From positions 1-36,700 of the forward strand of contig NZ_VZPL01000046.1 in the NCBI RefSeq assembly GCF_008801575.1: DNA of 36,700 nucleotides. The letters run 5' to 3'. The translations under genes were made by a program, and so were the position numbers. The notes beneath the pieces were generated by a model. It was not told the origin of the DNA. It made no database searches and saw only the letters and a list, made by a program, of their open reading frames with translations. The stretch comes from Xanthomonas cissicola. Its GTDB lineage: Bacteria > Pseudomonadota > Gammaproteobacteria > Xanthomonadales > Xanthomonadaceae. Shown here piece by piece: positions 22,828 to 31,699 of the stretch (its first letter is position 1; each line of letters opens with the position of its first letter).

Positions 22828-22954
22828 ACGACTACGCAGCCGCCAGGCGGGCGCGGCCGGACGCACGTGGCCGGTGAGCTGAGCGGCGCGTGCCATGCCC
22901 GCATCTGTCGCCTCCGTTTGCCGGCCACGCCCGCCTGGCGGCTGCCCGCGTCGT
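22828..22954. repeat. Long imperfect inverted repeat
   Basis: Arms 22836-22853 and 22928-22945 are perfectly complementary over 18 bp. After a single mismatch, 6 more pairs continue inward (22855-22860 with 22921-22926), and 5 pairs lie outward (22828-22832 with 22950-22954) past small internal loops. The spacer is 60 bases. It fills the gap between the zinc-ribbon gene and the repair operon. It may be a terminator, a MITE-like remnant or a regulatory RNA fold. Confidence 0.8.
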
Positions 22955-23049
22955 GGTGGCACCTGCGGTGCGCGCGTGCTGCGCGAACGCACCGCCGTAC
23001 GCGGTTCCCATTCTCAGGATCTGCACACCGGCTTGGCCAGAGTTGCCGC

Positions 23050-24072
23050 ATGCGCAACGGCAACGACGAGACATCTCACACACGCGGCGATCTGGTGGTA
23101 CTCGGGCCGGAGGGCCTTTATTGCCCGCAAGGCGATTTCCATATCGACCCGTGGCGGCCGGTGCCGCGCGCGGTGATTACGCATGGTCACGGCGACCACG
23201 CCCGCAGCGGCATGGGCGAGTACCACTGCACGCGCGAGAGCCTGTCCATCCTGCAATGGCGCCTGGGCGACCAGGTCTATCACACGCATGCGGATGGTGA
23301 AGCGTTTCAGCTGGGGCGTGCACGCGTGTCGCTGCATCCGGCCGGACACGTGCTGGGGTCGGCGCAGGTGCGCATCGAGGTGGATGGCGAGGTCTGGGTC
23401 GCCTCCGGCGACTACAAGCGCCAGCCCGATCCCACCTGCAAGCCGTTCGAAGTGGTGCCCTGCGACACCTTCATCACCGAGGCGACCTTCGGCCTGCCGG
23501 TGTATCGCTGGCCCGACACCTCCGAGGTCGCGGCCGATATTTCTGCCTGGCGCCGCGAATGCGCCGAACGCGGCGAAGCGGCCATCCTGTACTGCTATGC
23601 GCTGGGCAAGGCGCAACGCGTATTGGCCGAATTGCGCGCTTGGGAGACGCAGCCGGCATTGCTGCATGGTGCGGTCGCGGTGGGCGTGGAGGTCTATCGC
23701 CAGGCGGGCATCCCGATGCTGGATACCCAGCCGGTCAGCGAGCATGCGCGTGGCGCCGACTATGCCGGGCAGTTGGTCATCGCGCCGCCATCGGCGGCCG
23801 GCAGCGCCTGGATTCGCCGGTTCCGCAGCGCGCAGCAGGGCTTCGCCTCGGGCTGGATGCGTATCCGCGGCAATCGCCGTCGGCGCAATTACGACCGCGG
23901 CTTTGTGGTCTCCGACCATGCCGACTGGCCCGACTTGCTGCGCACCATCGAAGAAACCGGCGCACAGCGCGTCATTGCCACCCATGGCAATACCGATGCA
24001 TTGATCCAACACTTGCGGGAGCGCGGCGTCGCAGCAGAAGCCTTCCGCACCGATTTCGGAGCCGAGGAATGA
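23050..24072 (+). CDS. Ligase-associated DNA exonuclease (metallo-beta-lactamase fold)
   Basis: A 340-residue nuclease of the metallo-beta-lactamase/beta-CASP type, assigned to the 'ligase-associated DNA exonuclease' family. Metal ligands are visible: HGHGDH at 45-50, H100 (HPAGHVLGSA) and D121 (ASGDYK). The beta-CASP part has a helical middle with ALGKAQR (185-190) and ends in SDHADW (288-293) and THGNTD (311-316). It should trim DNA ends with Mn or similar metals before ligation. It is the first gene of a four-enzyme repair operon. The ATG at 23050 has no strong ribosome site. Its stop overlaps the next small frame as ATGA. Confidence 0.9.
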   Translation: MRNGNDETSHTRGDLVVLGPEGLYCPQGDFHIDPWRPVPRAVITHGHGDHARSGMGEYHCTRESLSILQWRLGDQVYHTHADGEAFQLGRARVSLHPAGHVLGSAQVRIEVDGEVWVASGDYKRQPDPTCKPFEVVPCDTFITEATFGLPVYRWPDTSEVAADISAWRRECAERGEAAILYCYALGKAQRVLAELRAWETQPALLHGAVAVGVEVYRQAGIPMLDTQPVSEHARGADYAGQLVIAPPSAAGSAWIRRFRSAQQGFASGWMRIRGNRRRRNYDRGFVVSDHADWPDLLRTIEETGAQRVIATHGNTDALIQHLRERGVAAEAFRTDFGAEE

Positions 24073-24302
24073 ACCCGCTGCCCGCACGTCGTTATGTTCG
24101 CGCGCGTCCGCGCATCCGCCTGAGCGGTGCGCTCGTGTTTCGCCGTCATGCGTTGGCGTTTTGCGTGCATCGCAATGCGCCGGCGGCCACCATCGGTCCA
24201 CCGCGACCGCTGCGGCGCCCACGCGCGCTTGCCGCGTTTACCCGACGCGCAATGGAGCTGCGTGCTGCCGACCGACGCGCGGCGCCACAGGCGCTAACGT
24301 GA
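24069..24302 (+). CDS. Arg-rich 77-residue bridging frame (uncertain)
   Basis: The ATG at 24069 overlaps the exonuclease stop (ATGA), and its stop at 24300-24302 overlaps the GTG start of the ligase (GTGA). It thus fills exactly the 226-base gap between them. The product would have 18 Arg, no Lys and two acidic residues, with no recognised domain. Such composition often arises by chance in GC-rich non-coding frames, and this frame is also open far upstream. The double overlap suggests at least a ribosome-passing role, as a coupling frame. A real basic nucleic-acid-binding peptide is possible but unproven. Confidence 0.35.
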   Translation: MNPLPARRYVRARPRIRLSGALVFRRHALAFCVHRNAPAATIGPPRPLRRPRALAAFTRRAMELRAADRRAAPQALT

Positions 24303-25903
24303 AGCGTTTCGCGGCGTTGTACCGCACCCTGGATCGCGCCACCGGTACGCTCGACAAGCGCGCGGCACTGGTCGCGTATTTCCGCGATGCACCCGCGCTG
24401 GACGCGGCATGGGCGCTGTACCTGCTGGCCGGTGGCAAGGTAGCCAGCGCGCGCATGCGCATTGCCAGCAGCGGCGAGCTGCGCGAATGGATCACCGATA
24501 CCGCCGGCATTGCCGACTGGCTGGTCGCCGACAGCTACGACCATGTCGGCGATCTGGCCGAAACCCTGGCCTTGCTGCTGGACGACCCGGTCACCGAGGC
24601 GGCCGACCTGCCCCTGGCCCAGTGGATCGAACAGCGCCTACTGCCCATCGCAAATCAGGACGTGGACGTGCGCCATGCCTGCATCGTGCAGGCATGGCGC
24701 AGCCTGGCCTTCGACGAGCGTCTGGCATTCAACAAGCTGCTGACCGGCGCGCTGCGCGTGGGCGTGTCGCAGCGACTCGTGCAGCAGGCGCTGGCCGAAT
24801 TGTCGGGTGTGGATATCGCGCGCATCGCGCAGCGCATGCTCGGCAGTTGGCGGCCGCATCCAACCTATCTTGCAGAGCTGTTGACCAGCGAAGAACTGCC
24901 TGGCGATCGCCAGCAGCCTTACCCGTTCTTCCTGGCATCACCGCTGGAGGCGGAGGTCGAGACGCTGGGCGCCATCGATGACTGGCTGCTGGAATGGAAA
25001 TGGGACGGCATTCGCCTGCAACTGATTCGCCGCGCCGGCGAAGCGGCGCTGTGGTCGCGCGGCGAAGAACGTCTGGATGGACGTTTTCCTGAAATCGAAC
25101 ACGCCGCAATGCAATTGCCGGACGGCACCGTCATCGATGGCGAGCTGCTGGCCTGGCAACCCGAACAGCCCCTGCCAATGCCGTTTACCGCGTTGCAGAC
25201 GCGCATCCAGCGGCTCAAGCCCGGGCCCAAGACCTTAGCCGCCGCACCGGCGCGCGTGGTGGCCTACGACCTGCTGGAATTGGCAGGCGAAGACCTGCGC
25301 GAGCGCCCGCTACGGGAGCGGCGCGCACTGCTGGAAGGCGTGCTCTTCGCGCTCGCAGATCCGCGCATCGTCGCCTCGCCGCTGGTGCAGGTCAGCGATT
25401 GGCAGGCCGCAGCGCACGTGCGGGTGGAAGCGCGCGAACGCGGCGTGGAAGGGCTGATGCTCAAGCGCGCCAGTTCGATGTATCAGTCCGGTCGCCGTCG
25501 CGGTGACTGGTGGAAATGGAAGATCGACCCGCTGACCATCGACGCGGTGCTGTTGTACGCGCAAGCCGGCCACGGCCGACGCAGCACGCTCTACACCGAC
25601 TACACCTTCGGGCTGTGGCATGAGGGCCAACTGGTGCCGATCGCCAAGGCGTATTCGGGCCTGGACGACAAGGAAATCCTGCAGCTCGATCGCTGGATCC
25701 GTGCCAACACCACCGAGCGTTTCGGCCCGGTGCGCGCGGTCACCGCGCATCATGTGTTCGAGCTGGGGTTTGAAGCGGTGAACCGCAGCGCGCGGCACAA
25801 ATCCGGCATCGCGGTGCGCTTCCCGCGCATCCTGCGTTGGCGTCACGACAAGCCGATGGCCGAAGCCGACCACTTGAGTACCCTGCAGGCACTGGCGCGG
25901 TGA
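24299..25903 (+). CDS. ATP-dependent DNA ligase (repair-operon type)
   Basis: A 534-residue ATP-dependent DNA ligase that seals nicks via enzyme-AMP and DNA-AMP. Residues 1-205 are the helical DNA-binding domain. The adenylation domain starts near 210 with motif I EWKWDGIR, where K234 is the AMP-accepting lysine. Motif III is IDGELLAW (279-286), motif IV EGLMLKR (384-390), motif V WWKWK (404-408). An OB domain ends the protein (about 415-534). GTG 24299 matches the family start (KRFAALYRTLD). Its stop overlaps the helicase start (GTGA at 25900-25903). The family is the bacterial ligase that travels with an Lhr-type helicase, exonuclease and PdeM; it supplements the NAD ligase LigA. Confidence 0.93.
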   Translation: MKRFAALYRTLDRATGTLDKRAALVAYFRDAPALDAAWALYLLAGGKVASARMRIASSGELREWITDTAGIADWLVADSYDHVGDLAETLALLLDDPVTEAADLPLAQWIEQRLLPIANQDVDVRHACIVQAWRSLAFDERLAFNKLLTGALRVGVSQRLVQQALAELSGVDIARIAQRMLGSWRPHPTYLAELLTSEELPGDRQQPYPFFLASPLEAEVETLGAIDDWLLEWKWDGIRLQLIRRAGEAALWSRGEERLDGRFPEIEHAAMQLPDGTVIDGELLAWQPEQPLPMPFTALQTRIQRLKPGPKTLAAAPARVVAYDLLELAGEDLRERPLRERRALLEGVLFALADPRIVASPLVQVSDWQAAAHVRVEARERGVEGLMLKRASSMYQSGRRRGDWWKWKIDPLTIDAVLLYAQAGHGRRSTLYTDYTFGLWHEGQLVPIAKAYSGLDDKEILQLDRWIRANTTERFGPVRAVTAHHVFELGFEAVNRSARHKSGIAVRFPRILRWRHDKPMAEADHLSTLQALAR

Positions 25904-28401
25904 GCGCCACACAGCAAGCGCACGGCACACCGTTGCAACAGTGGCGTGCCTGGTTCGCGCAGCGCGGCTGGGCGCCGCTGCCGTTTCAACGCGACGTGTG
26001 GAAGCGCTATCTCGATGGCGAATCCGGCCTGCTGCATACGCCTACCGGCAGCGGCAAGACACTGGCGGCATTTGGCGGGCCGTTACTGGAGGCATTGGCC
26101 GCGCGTGGGCGCAATTCCCCGCGCAAATCGGGCAAACCCGCCTCGCCTGCGCGCCGCCAGCCGCAACGCAATCTGCAAGTGCTGTGGATCACGCCGTTGC
26201 GCGCACTGGCCGCCGACACTGCACGCGCGCTGCGCGAGCCGGTCGACGACTTGGGGCTGGACTGGCAGGTCGGCCTGCGTACCGGCGATGCCAGCGCGCG
26301 CGACAAGCGGCTGGCACGCAGCGGCAAGCTCGACGTGCTGGTCACCACGCCCGAATCGCTGGCGTTGCTGTTGTCGTATCCGGATACCGCGCCACAACTG
26401 TCGGCGCTGCGCTGCGTCATCGTCGACGAGTGGCACGAGCTGCTGGGCAACAAGCGCGGCGTATTGCTGCAATTGTGTCTTGCGCGCTTGCGCGGATGGA
26501 CGCCGCAACTGCGCATCTGGGGGCTATCGGCAACGCTGGGTAATTTGCCGCAGGCACGCGATGTGCTGTTGCCACATCGCCCCGAGGCGGCGCTGGTCTC
26601 CGGCGTCAAACCGCGCACCATGACGCTGGAAACCCTGCTGCCGCAAAGTGGCGAGCGGTTTCCGTGGGCGGGCCATCTTGGCCTGGCGCAACTGGCGCGC
26701 GTGCTGCAGAAGATCATGCAGCAGCGCACCAGCCTGGTGTTTACCAACACGCGTGCGCAGGCCGAGTTGTGGCATCAAGCCTTGAGTGCGGTGTGGCCGG
26801 AGGATCTGGCCACACTGGCGCTGCATCACGGCTCGCTGGATCCAGCGTTACGCGCGGCCGCCGAACGCGGCCTGGCCGACGGCAGCCTGCGCTGCGTGGT
26901 GGCCACCTCCAGCCTGGATCTGGGCGTCGACTTCCCGGCCGTGGATCAGGTGCTGCAGGTCGGCAGCCCGAAAGGCATCGCGCGCCTGCTGCAACGCGCC
27001 GGACGCGCACGCCATCGTCCCGGCGAATCAGGCCACGTGGTGTGCGTACCTTCGCATGCGCTGGAGCTGGTCGAATATGCGGCGGCACGGCGCGCGCTGG
27101 TGCACAGCCATATCGAAGCGCGTCCACCGCCACGGTTATCGCTGGACGTGCTGGCCCAGCACTGTGTCACCCTCGCCCTCGGCGGCGGCTTCCACGCCGA
27201 TGCGTTGTTCGAGGAAGTGCGCGGCACCGATGCCTTCGCCGCGCTGGAAAAAACCACGTGGAACGCGGTGCTGGATTTCATCGTGCAAGGCGGCAGCGCG
27301 CTGGCGCATTACCCGGACTTCCACAAGGTGGTGCGCGACGACGACGGTCTGTACCGCGTGATCGACCGACGCGTCGCGCTGCGGCATCGGCTGTCCATCG
27401 GCACGATCACCAGCGACGGCAGCGTGCGCGTGCAGTTTCTGCGCGGCGGGCGGCTGGGCGCGGTGGAAGAACAATTCATCGGCCGTCTGCGCCGCGGCGA
27501 CCGCTTCCAGTTCGCCGGCCGCCTGCTGGAACTGGTGCGCCTGGAAGACATGACCGCCTACGTGCGCGTGGCAAAGGGCGGCAGTGGCGTGGTGCCGAAA
27601 TGGATGGGCGGGCGCATGCCGTTATCGTCGGCGCTGGGACGCGAGGTGGAAGCGGTGTTCGCCGATCCCGGCGATGCGCCGGAGATGCAGGCCCTGGCGC
27701 CGTTGCTGCACCTGCAAGCGTCGCTTTCTTCGCTGCCTGGGCCGGACCATCTGCTGGTGGAAAGCGTCAAGGCGCGCGACGGCCGCCACGTCTTCGTCTA
27801 CCCATTCGCCGGCAGGCAGGTCAACGAAGGCCTGGCCGCGTTGCTCGCGGCACGCTGGGGCCGGCGCCACCGCAATACCTTCAGCTTCGCTGCCAACGAC
27901 TATGGCTTTGTGCTGTCGCCAGCGCAGGATGTCGACATCGATGCCGATGCGCTGCAGACCCTGCTGTCACCTGCGGGCCTGTTCGACGATCTGCGCGACA
28001 GCCTCAATCTGGGCGAACTGGCACGCCGGCAGTTCCGCGAAATCGCACGCGTGGCCGGATTGTTGTCGCCCTCGTTGCCTGGCCGGGCGCCGCGCAGCTT
28101 GCGCCAGCTGCAGGCCTCCAGCGGCCTGCTGTACGACGTATTGCAACGCTTCGACCCCGATCACCTGCTGCTCGCCCAGGCCGAACGCGAAGTGTTCGAA
28201 GGCCAGCTCGAACTGGCGCGGCTTGCGCATGCCCTGGAAGATTGCGCGCGACGTGAGCTACGCCTGCGCAAGCCGCGCAGCCTCACGCCCTTATCGTTTC
28301 CGCTCTGGGCCGAACGCGTGCGTGGGCAACTGAGTACCGAAGACTGGAAGGCCCGCGTATTGCGCGCTGCCGAACAACTGGAACGCAAGCATGGGCGATA
28401 G
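25900..28401 (+). CDS. Ligase-associated DEXH-box helicase (Lhr-Core-like)
   Basis: An 833-residue superfamily 2 helicase. Walker A is TPTGSGKT (47-54), Walker B/DEXH is DEWH (176-179), motif III SATLG (210-214) and motif VI QRAGRARHRPG (365-375). The second half carries the winged-helix and Lhr-specific domains, as in Lhr-Core proteins. It should track along single-stranded DNA with ATP and unwind 3'-tailed or RNA:DNA duplexes; this is known for the family, not shown here. GTG 25900 overlaps the ligase stop. The gene ends 11 bases inside pdeM. A basic insert (RGRNSPRKSGKPASPARRQ, 69-87) follows motif I and is probably a flexible loop. Confidence 0.93.
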   Translation: MSATQQAHGTPLQQWRAWFAQRGWAPLPFQRDVWKRYLDGESGLLHTPTGSGKTLAAFGGPLLEALAARGRNSPRKSGKPASPARRQPQRNLQVLWITPLRALAADTARALREPVDDLGLDWQVGLRTGDASARDKRLARSGKLDVLVTTPESLALLLSYPDTAPQLSALRCVIVDEWHELLGNKRGVLLQLCLARLRGWTPQLRIWGLSATLGNLPQARDVLLPHRPEAALVSGVKPRTMTLETLLPQSGERFPWAGHLGLAQLARVLQKIMQQRTSLVFTNTRAQAELWHQALSAVWPEDLATLALHHGSLDPALRAAAERGLADGSLRCVVATSSLDLGVDFPAVDQVLQVGSPKGIARLLQRAGRARHRPGESGHVVCVPSHALELVEYAAARRALVHSHIEARPPPRLSLDVLAQHCVTLALGGGFHADALFEEVRGTDAFAALEKTTWNAVLDFIVQGGSALAHYPDFHKVVRDDDGLYRVIDRRVALRHRLSIGTITSDGSVRVQFLRGGRLGAVEEQFIGRLRRGDRFQFAGRLLELVRLEDMTAYVRVAKGGSGVVPKWMGGRMPLSSALGREVEAVFADPGDAPEMQALAPLLHLQASLSSLPGPDHLLVESVKARDGRHVFVYPFAGRQVNEGLAALLAARWGRRHRNTFSFAANDYGFVLSPAQDVDIDADALQTLLSPAGLFDDLRDSLNLGELARRQFREIARVAGLLSPSLPGRAPRSLRQLQASSGLLYDVLQRFDPDHLLLAQAEREVFEGQLELARLAHALEDCARRELRLRKPRSLTPLSFPLWAERVRGQLSTEDWKARVLRAAEQLERKHGR

Positions 28402-29035
28402 CGTGCAACTGCAGCTGGCCGGCGAAACCGTGGAATTGCTCGGCGAACGCGCATTGTATCGGCCGGCGCAACGCGCGCTATTGATCGCAGACCTGCATCT
28501 GGGTAAGGCCGACGTGTTTCGACGTGCCGGCATCGGCCTGCCGGCTGGCGGCACCGCGCACGATCTGGAGCGACTGGATGCGTTGCTGGCACAACGCGAT
28601 GTCCAGGCGCTATGGATTTTGGGCGACCTGCTGCACGGACCCGCGCCGCGTGCCGCCTGGCATCGACGCTGGAGCGCATGGCGCGAACGGCATTGCGCGT
28701 TACGCGTGATTGCCATCCGCGGCAATCACGACCGCGCCCTGGCCGGTGCGGATCTGCACATCGAAGCGGCCGGCGAACAGGTCGAAGATGGCCCGTTCGT
28801 GTTGCGTCATGACCCATTGCCGCATCCCACCGGCCATGTGCTGTGCGGGCATCTGCATCCATTGGCCAAGCTACCGGGGCTATCACGGCGCTGGCCAGCG
28901 TTCTGGTTGCGCGAGCGCGTCACCATCCTGCCAGCGTTCTCGCAGTTCACCGCAGGCATCGTGCCGATGCTGAGCGAAGGCGAGCGCCTGGTTGCCTGCG
29001 TGGAAGGCGATGCGCTGGCGCTGCCGGTGCGTTAG
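28391..29035 (+). CDS. pdeM: PdeM-type metallophosphoesterase of the repair operon
   Basis: A 214-residue calcineurin-like phosphoesterase, family 'ligase-associated DNA damage response endonuclease PdeM'. The two-metal site is complete: D34 and H36 (DLHLGK), D79 (GDLLHG), N112-H113-D114 (GNHD), H140 and H154/H156 (GHLHP). It should cut or dephosphorylate damaged DNA ends to feed the ligase. It overlaps the helicase by 11 bases and is the last gene of the operon. A hairpin starts at its stop codon. Confidence 0.92.
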   Translation: MGDSVQLQLAGETVELLGERALYRPAQRALLIADLHLGKADVFRRAGIGLPAGGTAHDLERLDALLAQRDVQALWILGDLLHGPAPRAAWHRRWSAWRERHCALRVIAIRGNHDRALAGADLHIEAAGEQVEDGPFVLRHDPLPHPTGHVLCGHLHPLAKLPGLSRRWPAFWLRERVTILPAFSQFTAGIVPMLSEGERLVACVEGDALALPVR

Positions 29036-29056
29036 CCGGCGCCGCGAAGCGCCGGC
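29035..29056 (+). terminator. Hairpin at the end of the repair operon
   Basis: GCCGGCGC and GCGCCGGC pair over 8 bp (29035-29042, 29049-29056) with a 6-base loop, directly at the pdeM stop. No U run follows. The remaining gap to 29199 has no gene. Confidence 0.55.
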
Positions 29057-29199
29057 CGACGCTTCGCCCAAGAACGGTTAAAAACGTGGCAGGCAGCCGT
29101 CAGGTGGTTGCAAACCGAGCGCTCAAAACCGAGGGGTCCGAGTGGTGCATGCCGCGGCGGGCACCGGCTGCGCCCGCCTAACGGCTGCATATCGTTTTA

Positions 29200-30474
29200 T
29201 TAGCTGCTCGACGCGGCCGCTTCGGCTTTATCGTCCACCACACGCACAACCGGCTGCGATAACGCGTCAACGAAATCCGGCGCCAAGACCAGCTTGCCGA
29301 ACCAGCCATGCTGGGTGCCGCTGAGCACGCGCAACATGTGCCCGCGTCCGCCCGGCACGCGTCCCATCGGACGCAGCAGCAGGTCGCGGCCTTGTGCCCA
29401 GAGATCACGTTCGGACTGGAACAGCGGCGTCAGCCAGCGGCTCCAGCGGTGATAGATCGCCACATGCGCCTGGCGTTCGCGCTGGTAGCGCTGCAAGGCA
29501 TCGTCCAGATCGGCGCCCGCGCGCAAGGCATCGCGCATCGCCAATGCGTCCAGCAGCGCCATGTTCACGCCCTGCCCCAATTGCGGGCTCATCGCATGCG
29601 CGGCATCGCCGGCAAGCACGAAGCGGCCGCGATGCCAGCGCGACACCACCGCATCGCGATAACTCGCGCGTGCCAATGCGCCATGCACCTGCACCGTGGC
29701 AAGCCGCGCGTGCGCCTCTGGCCACATCTGCGCCACTTCGTCGCGCCAGGCGGCAATGCCGCGCTGTTCCCACGCAACGAAATCGCTGCACGGCAGGCTC
29801 CAGAAAAAACTCAGCCGCGGCGTGTCGTCGCCCGGGCGCGTGCCCACCGGCAACAGGCCGATCATCTTGCGTGCGCCGATATAGCGCTGACGCAATTGGT
29901 CCACAAAGGGCCAGTCTTCGCGCGGCAACAGGCACCACAGCGCCCCCCATGGATACACGCGATCCAGCTGCGTTCCCTGCGCCTGCGCACGCAACGTGGA
30001 GGCCGAGCCATCAGCGGCGATGATCAGATCGAAGGGACCATGCCATTGCCCGCGTTGATCCTGCACGTGCACGCCCGCGTGATCGATCGCGGTGATCTGC
30101 GTATCCACATGCAGTTGCGCGTGCTGCGGCCAGGCCTCGCGCAGCACCGTAAACAACGCGCCGCGCTGCATGCCCACACCCATCAGGCGCGTATCCAGAT
30201 CGCGGTACTGCATGTCCATCACCGCACGCCCGCACGGCGTGTCGCCATACAGGCGGCGCACCGGCGCGCCATGCGCCAGCGCCTGCGGCAGCAAGCCCAT
30301 GTTCCAGAGCACCTGCAGCCCGCTGGGTTGCAGCAGAAAACCGGCGCCCACCGGCCCGGGCGCAGCTGCGCGCTCGAATACCTCCAGTTGATGACCATCG
30401 GCGCCCAGCAGCACGGCCAATGCCTGCCCCGCGGTTCCGTAGCCCACTACCGCAATGCGTAATGCTCGTAGCAT
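29200..30474 (-). CDS. FAD-dependent aromatic-ring-hydroxylase-type monooxygenase
   Basis: A 424-residue flavoprotein monooxygenase of the UbiH/PHBH class. The Rossmann FAD loop GYGTAGQALAVLL (12-24) and an acidic end of strand 2 (EVFERA) bind FAD. DLIIAADGSASTLR is the NAD(P)H/FAD 'DG' motif. GDAAHAMSPQLGQGVNMALLDAL is the second FAD motif. There is no membrane segment, and the ~50 C-terminal residues are variable. The substrate is unknown; plant phenolics or antibiotics are typical for the class. GGGA precedes the ATG. It follows the cold-shock gene on the same strand but is separated by a terminator. Confidence 0.88.
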   Translation of the reverse strand: MLRALRIAVVGYGTAGQALAVLLGADGHQLEVFERAAAPGPVGAGFLLQPSGLQVLWNMGLLPQALAHGAPVRRLYGDTPCGRAVMDMQYRDLDTRLMGVGMQRGALFTVLREAWPQHAQLHVDTQITAIDHAGVHVQDQRGQWHGPFDLIIAADGSASTLRAQAQGTQLDRVYPWGALWCLLPREDWPFVDQLRQRYIGARKMIGLLPVGTRPGDDTPRLSFFWSLPCSDFVAWEQRGIAAWRDEVAQMWPEAHARLATVQVHGALARASYRDAVVSRWHRGRFVLAGDAAHAMSPQLGQGVNMALLDALAMRDALRAGADLDDALQRYQRERQAHVAIYHRWSRWLTPLFQSERDLWAQGRDLLLRPMGRVPGGRGHMLRVLSGTQHGWFGKLVLAPDFVDALSQPVVRVVDDKAEAAASSS

Positions 30475-30518
30475 CGTCCCTGCTCTGTTTGGCTATCGCT
30501 GCCCGCGCACAACCGGCG

Positions 30519-30546
30519 AAAAAAAACCCCGCCGTGGCGGGGTTTT
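30519..30546 (-). terminator. Intrinsic terminator of the cold-shock gene
   Basis: CCCCGCC and GGCGGGG with flanking A/T pairs form a stem. On the minus strand it is followed by eight T residues (complement of 30526-30519). It begins 22 bases past the cold-shock stop. Confidence 0.92.
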
Positions 30547-30567
30547 CAACCGCACAATCGAGTCAGA

Positions 30568-30774
30568 TTACTCGACAGGCGTGATGTTCGAAGCCTGGGC
30601 ACCCTTGGGACCCTGGGTCACGTCATAACTGACGCGCTGGCCTTCCTGCAGGCTGCGGAAGCCCTTGGAATTGATCGCGGAGAAGTGCGCGAAGACATCG
30701 GCGCTGCCGTCCTCCGGTGAGATGAAGCCAAATCCCTTGGCGTCGTTGAACCACTTGACGGTACCGTTCGGCAT
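30568..30774 (-). CDS. Cold-shock domain protein (CspA family)
   Basis: A 68-residue single cold-shock domain. The RNA-binding motifs are KGFGFI (RNP1, residues 13-18) and VFAHF (RNP2, 27-31), with the start [16 protein letters not shown]. It binds single-stranded RNA/DNA and melts RNA structure. The ATG at 30774 is preferred to the frame from 30795 because all family members start here. AAGGT lies 11 bases ahead. Upstream the gap to the phosphorylase gene is only 87 bases, and I find no clear promoter there. Whether it is cold-induced cannot be read from sequence. Confidence 0.95.
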   Translation of the reverse strand: MPNGTVKWFNDAKGFGFISPEDGSADVFAHFSAINSKGFRSLQEGQRVSYDVTQGPKGAQASNITPVE

Positions 30775-30861
30775 GGTGATGCGAGACCTTTGCAATAATT
30801 AATGGGTGGTGTACGGCGGTGCGTACGCGCCGAGTATGCAAAGCTTATGCCCCGATGACAA

Positions 30862-31614
30862 TCACCCGCGTGCAAGTTCGCCAATCAGCTCGGGCAACCC
30901 GGACGAAGCGGCATCGACGTTGGCCAACACCTCGGCCATGGTGATTTCCTGCGCGTCGCCGCAACCGGCCGCCCAGTTGGCCACGATCGCCAAACACGCA
31001 TATTCCAGGCCTTTTTCGCGTGCCAACCCAGCTTCGGGCATGCCAGTCATGCCCACCAGATCGCAGCCGTCGCGACGCATGCGTGCGATCTCTGCAACCG
31101 TTTCCAGTCGTGGCCCCTGCGTTGCGCCGTAGCAACCGCCGGCCACCAGCGTGACGCCGGTCACTTTGGCAGCCGCAATGACCTTGCTGCGAAACATCGG
31201 CGAATACGGGTGGCCGAAATCCACATGCTGCACCTCGCTGCCGGGCTCTTCGCAGAACGTGGACACGCGGCCCCAGGTGTAATCGATCAACTGATCCGGA
31301 CACGCCAACACGCGCGGGCCAAACTGTTCGGTGATCCCCCCCACGGTGTTGAGCGCCAGCACCCGCGATGCGCCGATTTGCTGCAGTGCAGCGATGTTTG
31401 CGCGGTAATTGACCTTGTGCGGCGGCAGCGAATGCCCTTCGCCATGGCGTGCCAGGAAGGCGACGCGGTGGCCGAGCAGCATGCCGACGCGGATCGGCCC
31501 GGACGGCGCGCCGTAGGGCGTTTGTATGTCGTGCGACTGCACATCGTCCAGCTGCGCGAGCTTGTAGACACCCGTGCCGCCGATGACGGCCAATGCGATG
31601 GAATTTGCGGACAC
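30862..31614 (-). CDS. S-methyl-5'-thioinosine phosphorylase (MTAP/PNP family)
   Basis: A 250-residue purine-nucleoside phosphorylase of the MTAP family. It would split methylthioinosine (or methylthioadenosine) to hypoxanthine (or adenine) and methylthioribose-1-phosphate. Motifs: IGGTGVY (phosphate), RHGEGH, HKVNYRANI, GATQGPRLETVAEI, and DLVGMTGMPEAGLARE. The last, with GMTG/MPEA rather than the INMTTVPEV of adenosine enzymes, favours the thioinosine form known from Pseudomonas. GTG 31614 with GAGG ahead is the preferred start; a GTG at 31653 is in frame. It lies 85 bases after hpt, which would use the hypoxanthine released. Confidence 0.85.
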   Translation of the reverse strand: MSANSIALAVIGGTGVYKLAQLDDVQSHDIQTPYGAPSGPIRVGMLLGHRVAFLARHGEGHSLPPHKVNYRANIAALQQIGASRVLALNTVGGITEQFGPRVLACPDQLIDYTWGRVSTFCEEPGSEVQHVDFGHPYSPMFRSKVIAAAKVTGVTLVAGGCYGATQGPRLETVAEIARMRRDGCDLVGMTGMPEAGLAREKGLEYACLAIVANWAAGCGDAQEITMAEVLANVDAASSGLPELIGELARG

Positions 31615-31699
31615 AACCGACCTCTGCAGCGAAAGACATGATGGGGCGCGCACGCGCGCGCCAAGCTGCCCGCAACGATGCGGGCATGGATTTCGAGCG

